DNA of 64,000 bases from Desulfomicrobium macestii. Its GTDB lineage: Bacteria > Desulfobacterota > Desulfovibrionia > Desulfovibrionales > Desulfomicrobiaceae. Both the position numbers and the translations under genes were made by a program. Location of the stretch: positions 1 to 64,000 of the forward strand of contig NZ_JADBGG010000004.1 in NCBI RefSeq assembly GCF_014873765.1. The letters are read 5' to 3'. Positions within the stretch are counted from its first letter, which is position 1. Every line of letters starts with the position of its first letter. The notes below the pieces were generated by a model. That model searched no databases. It saw nothing but the letters and a program-made list of their open reading frames with translations, and was not told where the DNA came from. This document shows positions 59,788 to 64,000 of the stretch, one piece after another.

Positions 59788-61503
59788 TTAACCTTCCACA
59801 GGGTGTTTGGGCAGCAGGATGGTCATGGTGGTGCCCTCGTTCAATTTGCTCTTGACCTTGATCTCTCCGCCCAGGCGTTTGACGATGCCGTAAGTGATGG
59901 ACATGCCAAGTCCGGTGCCTTTTTCCTTTTTGGTGGTGAAGAACGGTTCGAACATGTTCTTCGCCGTCTCGTCGGACATGCCGCATCCATTGTCCTCGAT
60001 GGAGATGGCGACATAGTCGTCATCCACGTTCCAGCTGGAGAGCACGATCCGCCCACCGTCGGGAACGGCGGCCAGGGCGTTGTTCAGGATGTTGAGAAAG
60101 ACCTGCTGAATCTGGCCGTGATCGGTGGCGATGTTTGGCAGATTCATGGAGAGCTCGCGCTTGAGTTCGATATTGCGGTATTGGGCCTCGCGTTCGAGAA
60201 AGCCCAATGTTTCGACCAGCACGGCGTTCAGGTCCAGAATCTCGATCTTGACGTCCATGCGCTTGGCGAAGCTGAGCATGCGGTGGGTGATGCCCCGGCA
60301 GCGATCCACGGATCTGAGAATGGACTCGATCTGTCTGGCAAACTTGTCCTTGTCCGGAAAGTCGGGCCGCAGGTCCATGATGTCGCGCATGAGCCCGGCC
60401 TTTTCGTTGATGATGGCCAGAGGGTTGTTGATTTCGTGCGCGACGCCCGCGGCCAGGCGACCGATGGAGGACAGCTTCTGTGAATGCTCCATCTGGTGGA
60501 TGGCGCCGAGGCGCTGTTCGTCGCTTTCCTGCAAACGGTTGATGAGCACGCTGGTCAGGCGGTAGACGGCGATGAAGATGAAGATGACGCCGGTGACAAA
60601 GATGACAAGCAGGTCAAGGCGAACCGTGTACCAGGTGCTGAAGAACGTCGGCTTGAGCTTGACGGCCACGAGAACGAAGTCCGAGTCGGCGATGAAGGCC
60701 GAAGCGATGAAGATGTCGTTCTGATCGGGGTCGCGGATACCCTGCACGTTGGATTCGAAATTCGTTGGCGGCAGGCTGAAGGGCAACATGTCCAGCACCT
60801 TCCCGTAGCGTCGCGATTCGGTCTGCAGGACTCCGTTGCGATTGACCAGAAAGGCGTCGCTGCCCGGTTCGAGGCCCATGGCCGAGATGATGCGGTCAAA
60901 ATGCATGGTGTCGAGGGTGGCCCGCAGAATCCATGACTGACCGCTTTCCGTGGTGTGCCGCACCGCGATGACCACATGGGGAAATTTGCGAAAACCCAGG
61001 AATACGTCACTTATGTACGTGCCCTTGAACTGGACCTGGTGAAACCAGTCCTGGGAGGTGTAGTTGCGGTCCTTGAGATCGTAGGGGCCGGCGTAGCTGA
61101 CCTGGTTGCCGGCGGTATCGATGAGCCCGAGATCGACAAAGCCGGTGAATTCGCGGCGCATGACCTGAAAGATGCGCTGCAGGTTGGCGTCGTTGGAGAG
61201 TTCGTCGAAGGAGTAGGCCGAGGCGATGAAGCTCACCGCCGAGGTCCGTTCGGCCAGGAAAAGCTCGAAGGAATGCTTGGCCTTGCCCACCAGCGCCCTG
61301 AGCGGGGCCTGGATTTCGGCCGACATGGAGCTCTGGTGCTCGTAATAATTGATTGCGGCCAGCGAGAGCAGCGGCAGCAGGGTGACCAGGGCCATGAGCG
61401 AAACGATCTTGCGCCGCAACAGTTTGTAGCGGTCGGGAGAATTGATCTCCGTGGCCAGATCGGCCTTGATGGCTTCCATGGGGCCGGACAGGATTTTTTT
61501 CAT
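59788..61503 (-). CDS. Membrane histidine kinase with a double-Cache-type sensor
   Basis: The 571-residue protein has TM1 (about 34-54), a periplasmic Cache-like region (about 60-295; FVDLGLIDTAGNQVSYAGPY, DAFLVNRNGVLQTESRRYG), TM2 (about 300-322), a HisKA domain (GRLAAGVAHEINNPLAII, His near 350) and an ATPase domain (NILNNALAAV, EDNGCGMSD, GTGLGMSIT). Cache domains sense small organic or inorganic ligands in the periplasm. It overlaps the NifX-like gene by four bases and is the only membrane sensor in this operon. Confidence 0.92.
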   Translation of the reverse strand: MKKILSGPMEAIKADLATEINSPDRYKLLRRKIVSLMALVTLLPLLSLAAINYYEHQSSMSAEIQAPLRALVGKAKHSFELFLAERTSAVSFIASAYSFDELSNDANLQRIFQVMRREFTGFVDLGLIDTAGNQVSYAGPYDLKDRNYTSQDWFHQVQFKGTYISDVFLGFRKFPHVVIAVRHTTESGQSWILRATLDTMHFDRIISAMGLEPGSDAFLVNRNGVLQTESRRYGKVLDMLPFSLPPTNFESNVQGIRDPDQNDIFIASAFIADSDFVLVAVKLKPTFFSTWYTVRLDLLVIFVTGVIFIFIAVYRLTSVLINRLQESDEQRLGAIHQMEHSQKLSSIGRLAAGVAHEINNPLAIINEKAGLMRDIMDLRPDFPDKDKFARQIESILRSVDRCRGITHRMLSFAKRMDVKIEILDLNAVLVETLGFLEREAQYRNIELKRELSMNLPNIATDHGQIQQVFLNILNNALAAVPDGGRIVLSSWNVDDDYVAISIEDNGCGMSDETAKNMFEPFFTTKKEKGTGLGMSITYGIVKRLGGEIKVKSKLNEGTTMTILLPKHPVEG

Positions 61504-61853
61504 GTCGTTTCCAATGCCCGGTCGTAGAGGATGTCTCCGGCTTTGAGTGTTCCTTCCGTCAGGCGGGAGACAACGCGTTCCACCGGACCCATGACCGAGT
61601 CGATGACGTCGATGCGCTTCCAGCGCAGATAGTGGTAATACTCGTCCTCAATGCCTCCGCAGACGATGGTGCCGATGTCCCTGGAAAGGGCCAGATCGCA
61701 AAGTTCGTCTCCGGAAGCGTAAGCCAGAAGAAAGGACTTGCGCAAGACGATTTCTCCGCTTTCGGAAATGGTCAGCAACAGGGCTTCGGTAGTCAGGTCG
61801 AAGCGAGGGGCGATTTCGTCCTTGGCGACGGTGATCAGCACGCGGCGTTCCAT
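61500..61853 (-). CDS. NifX-family protein of the signalling operon
   Basis: The 117-residue protein matches the dinitrogenase cofactor domain (VLITVAKDEIAPRFDLTTEA; TIVCGGIEDEYYHYLRWKRI; VERVVSRLTEGTL). It lacks the Gly/Arg or Cys tail of the other NifX-type proteins in this window and has YYHYLRW in place of the usual loop. Two bases separate it from the AAA+ gene and it overlaps the kinase gene. A sensory role for a bound metal or thiometallate ligand would suit the setting but is inferred. Confidence 0.8.
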   Translation of the reverse strand: MERRVLITVAKDEIAPRFDLTTEALLLTISESGEIVLRKSFLLAYASGDELCDLALSRDIGTIVCGGIEDEYYHYLRWKRIDVIDSVMGPVERVVSRLTEGTLKAGDILYDRALETT

Positions 61854-61855
61854 TG

Positions 61856-63088
61856 CTATCGCTCCTCCGTGTTCTTGCGACCGGCCTTGCGACTCTTTTC
61901 CACCGGGCGAACAGGCGCTTCGGTTTCGGCGTCGTCCGTCAGGTGCATGGGCAGATGCTCGGTCCGGATGGTGTCGCCGCTACATACCATGGCGGCGAAT
62001 TCCATGATGTTTTTGAGCTCGCGCACGTTGCCCGGAAAATCGTGGGCGTACACATGGCGCTGGGCTTTGGGGCTTATGGCGGCGATGTTCTTTTTGAAAC
62101 GCGTCGCATAATGGCCCATGAAATGATGCAGCAGGAACCCGAGGTCTTCCCCGCGATCCTTGAGCCTGGGCAGGTGCAGGCGGATGGCTGAAATGCGATG
62201 GAAAAGATCCTCCCGCAGACGCCCCTCCTGCACCAGCTTTTCCGGCGACTCGGCCGTGGAAGCCATGAGCCGGGCGTTTGCCCGCATGGGTTTGCCCGCG
62301 CCGACAGGCAGAATGGTGCCCTCGTCCAGAAATCTGACCAGACTGCTTTGCTGCGAGAGAGGCAGATCCGCGATTTCCGAGAGGTACAGGGTTCCGCCCT
62401 GGGCCTGCTGGAACCTGCCGGACTTGAGTTCTCCGTCCGGCCCCTGCATGCGTCCGAACAGTTCGGCGTCGAGCAGTTCGGAGGGCATGGGCCCGCAGCT
62501 GAAGCGCACGAAAGGCTCGCGTGATCGTGGCGAGGCCTTGTGCACCGATTCGGCCAAAAGATCCTTGCCTGTGCCGGTTTCGCCGGTGATCAGCACCGGA
62601 GTGTCGTGCTGAGCGATGACAGGCACAAGGCCGAGAATCTTTTTCATGCCCGGGCTGCGTCCCACGATTTGGCCGTGGTCCGCGACCTGGGACAGGCGTG
62701 CCTCGATTTCCCGCAGGGCCGTCAATTCTTCCACCACGTCGAGCACGCAGATGGGCCGGTTGTTTCCATCCAGAACGCGCACCGGAGTGATGCGGACGGG
62801 AATCTTGCGGTGATGACGGTTGATGCAATCGGTCTCGATCCCGACTCCCGGAACCGTCTCCTTCCCGTGGGGACAGTCCTGCAGGCAGGCCCGGCTGCGC
62901 AGGACGTGCCTGCAAGGCAGCCCGCGCACTTCTTCCCGGTTGTACCCGGTCAGGGCTTCGAGGGCCTTGTTGAGCATGAGGACATGCCCCTCGTTGTCCA
63001 GGAGGGCCACCCCAACGGGCAGCCCATCCAGAAGGGAGGGCAGGTCCGGGCAATCGGTGCCGATCAATTCTTCAATCCGTTTGAGCAC
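61856..63088 (-). CDS. Degenerate sigma-54-activator-like protein (no GAFTGA, no DNA-binding domain)
   Basis: The 410-residue protein has a PAS domain (20-130) with C59, C68 and C72 (C-x8-C-x3-C-P) and an AAA+ domain of the sigma-54 activator family. Walker A is intact (GETGTGKD, 169-176). The loop between FG (211-212) and GRF (224-226) is only 11 residues and has no GAFTGA; Walker B reads LYLSEI, with Ser237 for Asp. The sensor and DFPGNVREL regions are present, but the protein ends in a basic Lys/Arg tail with no helix-turn-helix. It cannot be a standard activator. Confidence 0.88.
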   Translation of the reverse strand: MLKRIEELIGTDCPDLPSLLDGLPVGVALLDNEGHVLMLNKALEALTGYNREEVRGLPCRHVLRSRACLQDCPHGKETVPGVGIETDCINRHHRKIPVRITPVRVLDGNNRPICVLDVVEELTALREIEARLSQVADHGQIVGRSPGMKKILGLVPVIAQHDTPVLITGETGTGKDLLAESVHKASPRSREPFVRFSCGPMPSELLDAELFGRMQGPDGELKSGRFQQAQGGTLYLSEIADLPLSQQSSLVRFLDEGTILPVGAGKPMRANARLMASTAESPEKLVQEGRLREDLFHRISAIRLHLPRLKDRGEDLGFLLHHFMGHYATRFKKNIAAISPKAQRHVYAHDFPGNVRELKNIMEFAAMVCSGDTIRTEHLPMHLTDDAETEAPVRPVEKSRKAGRKNTEER

Positions 63089-63099
63089 GAGCCTCTCCT

Positions 63100-63519
63100 T
63101 TAGTGCGCGCCGCCTCCGACGATTCCGGATGCCGCGAAGCAGAGGACCAGGACTTCAAGAAACGCAATGATGGCGAACACGAAGTCCTTTTTCTTGAGGT
63201 AGGCAAGGGTGACCGGGATGTAGGCCACGATGGTCAGGCCGCCCAGAAGCGCGATTCCAAGGAAGTTCAGGAAGTCGCCGTTGGACAGTAGGGTCGCCCA
63301 GCCCCAGCCGGTGGGCACGTTGTTGTCCGCGAGATACTGTCCCACGGGCAACCCCCAGTATTTGATCACGTTGTCCATGGACACGTAGGGGTCCATGATG
63401 CCGGTGACGTAGAGCAAGTATGTTACCAGCATGAGCGCGAGGCCGCTCCAACATCCGTAGAAGAGGATGTTTGCGTATGCGATCTGTTCGGCAGGCGCGT
63501 TGGTATCGGGTTTATTCAT
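63100..63519 (-). CDS. DUF1634 membrane protein
   Basis: AAGGAGA selects the ATG at 63519, giving 139 residues with four predicted membrane segments (ILFYGCWSGLALMLVTYLL; FLNFLGIALLGGLTIVAYI; FVFAIIAFLEVLVLCFAASG). DUF1634 proteins are regularly encoded beside TauE/SafE exporters, as here, and are probably an accessory subunit. It lies 28 bases after the exporter gene and 11 bases before the AAA+ gene, which ties the exporter to the signalling genes. Confidence 0.82.
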   Translation of the reverse strand: MNKPDTNAPAEQIAYANILFYGCWSGLALMLVTYLLYVTGIMDPYVSMDNVIKYWGLPVGQYLADNNVPTGWGWATLLSNGDFLNFLGIALLGGLTIVAYIPVTLAYLKKKDFVFAIIAFLEVLVLCFAASGIVGGGAH

Positions 63520-63547
63520 GTCTTTTCTCCTTAGATTCTGGAATATG

Positions 63548-64000
63548 TTAGAAGCCCAGGCCCTTGGCCAATGCCTTTCCACCCGCGAAGAGCAGCACGC
63601 CGATGACCATGTAGCGGATGAAGGTGGGCTTGGCGATGGCCAGCAGGCGCACGCCGACGAAAGAACCCATCATCAGTCCCACGATGGAGGGAATGGCCAT
63701 GAGCGGGATGACGCAACCCTGGTTCAGATAAACCCAGGCGGCGGAGGTATCGGTGATGGAGAGGAGAAATTTGCTGGTGCCGACGGCGACCTTGAGCGGC
63801 GCGCCCATGAGCAGGTTCAGGACGGGAACGTTTGCCCAGCCTGCGCCAAGTCCGAACATGCCGGCCATGATGCCGATGACGATGAAGAGCAGGAGGCCCA
63901 TGACGGTGCGGTGTGTTTTCCACTCCACGATCTCGCCGGTGGCAGGTTCCATGTAGGCGCCTCTCATTCCAAAGGCCAGGCTCAGGGCGTCCTGCTTTTC
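63548..64000 (-). CDS. TauE/SafE-family exporter, C-terminal part; gene runs off the window
   Basis: The frame is open to the right edge, so only the last ~150 residues are seen. It contains the second TauE half-repeat (GIMAGMFGLGAGWANVPVLN, VGTSKFLLS, GCVIPLMAIPSIVGLMMGS). A cytoplasmic loop (MEPATGEIVEWKTHRT) precedes it. The Met at 63967 is internal. This is the second TauE-type exporter in the window and heads the visible part of the minus-strand operon. Confidence 0.85.
   Translation of the reverse strand, partial: EKQDALSLAFGMRGAYMEPATGEIVEWKTHRTVMGLLLFIVIGIMAGMFGLGAGWANVPVLNLLMGAPLKVAVGTSKFLLSITDTSAAWVYLNQGCVIPLMAIPSIVGLMMGSFVGVRLLAIAKPTFIRYMVIGVLLFAGGKALAKGLGF

Overview
The window is high-GC DNA from a strictly anaerobic deltaproteobacterium, most likely a sulfate reducer of the Desulfovibrionales. 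The evidence is a SahR-type regulator with sahH-metK, two clusters resembling the Desulfovibrio 'orange protein' (ORP) loci, MucR, YajQ, many sigma-54 activators and two TauE/SafE sulfite-exporter loci. A Desulfomicrobium-like genus is a guess; nothing here fixes the genus.

Layout. Bases 1-2.7 kb are accessory: a gene end, a toxin-antitoxin pair, a decayed DUF4143 ATPase and an AEC transporter. 3.1-10.8 kb is a copper/silver-type efflux operon (TolC-like channel, YHS protein, CusB, CusA). tRNA-Gln and tRNA-Glu lie on the minus strand at 10.9-11.0 kb, followed by DUF2927 and DUF721 genes. 12.3-15.9 kb is sahR-sahH-metK with a palindromic operator and a terminator. 16.0-21.1 kb is a sigma-54 activator, a NifX/ORP-like gene behind a likely sigma-54 promoter, a decayed DUF5320-like frame, Mrp, two MBL-fold proteins and a zinc-ribbon protein. 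21.1-23.1 kb is a tandem array of about 338-bp units interrupted by a ccdAB cassette. 23.1-31.0 kb holds a CorC/HlyC protein, a LuxR-type two-component pair, an FMN glutamate-synthase-like enzyme and a PEP-synthase-like protein.

31.0-37.5 kb is a divergent locus: a membrane-bound sigma-54-type activator with a Cache sensor faces a TauE operon that has a clear -24/-12 promoter. 37.5-38.9 kb carries mucR, yajQ and a small membrane protein. 39.2-51.2 kb, minus strand, is one long set: a CBS-ACT protein, a complete branched-chain-amino-acid-type ABC transporter (livG, H, M, K, F), two acyl-CoA ligases and a PAS kinase with a sigma-54 response regulator. 51.6-56.8 kb has a periplasmic binding protein and the second ORP-like cluster: DUF134, a Gly-rich protein, a DUF134-NifX fusion with an internal start, two ferredoxin-MinD ATPases, an ORP-like protein and a receiver-like protein.

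56.8-64.0 kb, minus strand, is a tightly packed operon: TauE, DUF1634, an activator-like AAA+ protein that lacks GAFTGA, the Walker B Asp and a DNA-binding domain, a NifX-like protein, a Cache kinase, four receiver-containing proteins and a ChpT-like phosphotransfer candidate. This operon is the best candidate for an undescribed system. It would couple export of a small anion to a redox- or metal-sensing phosphorelay. The shared PAS motif C-x8-C-x3-C-P links its AAA+ protein to the activator beside the first ORP-like cluster.
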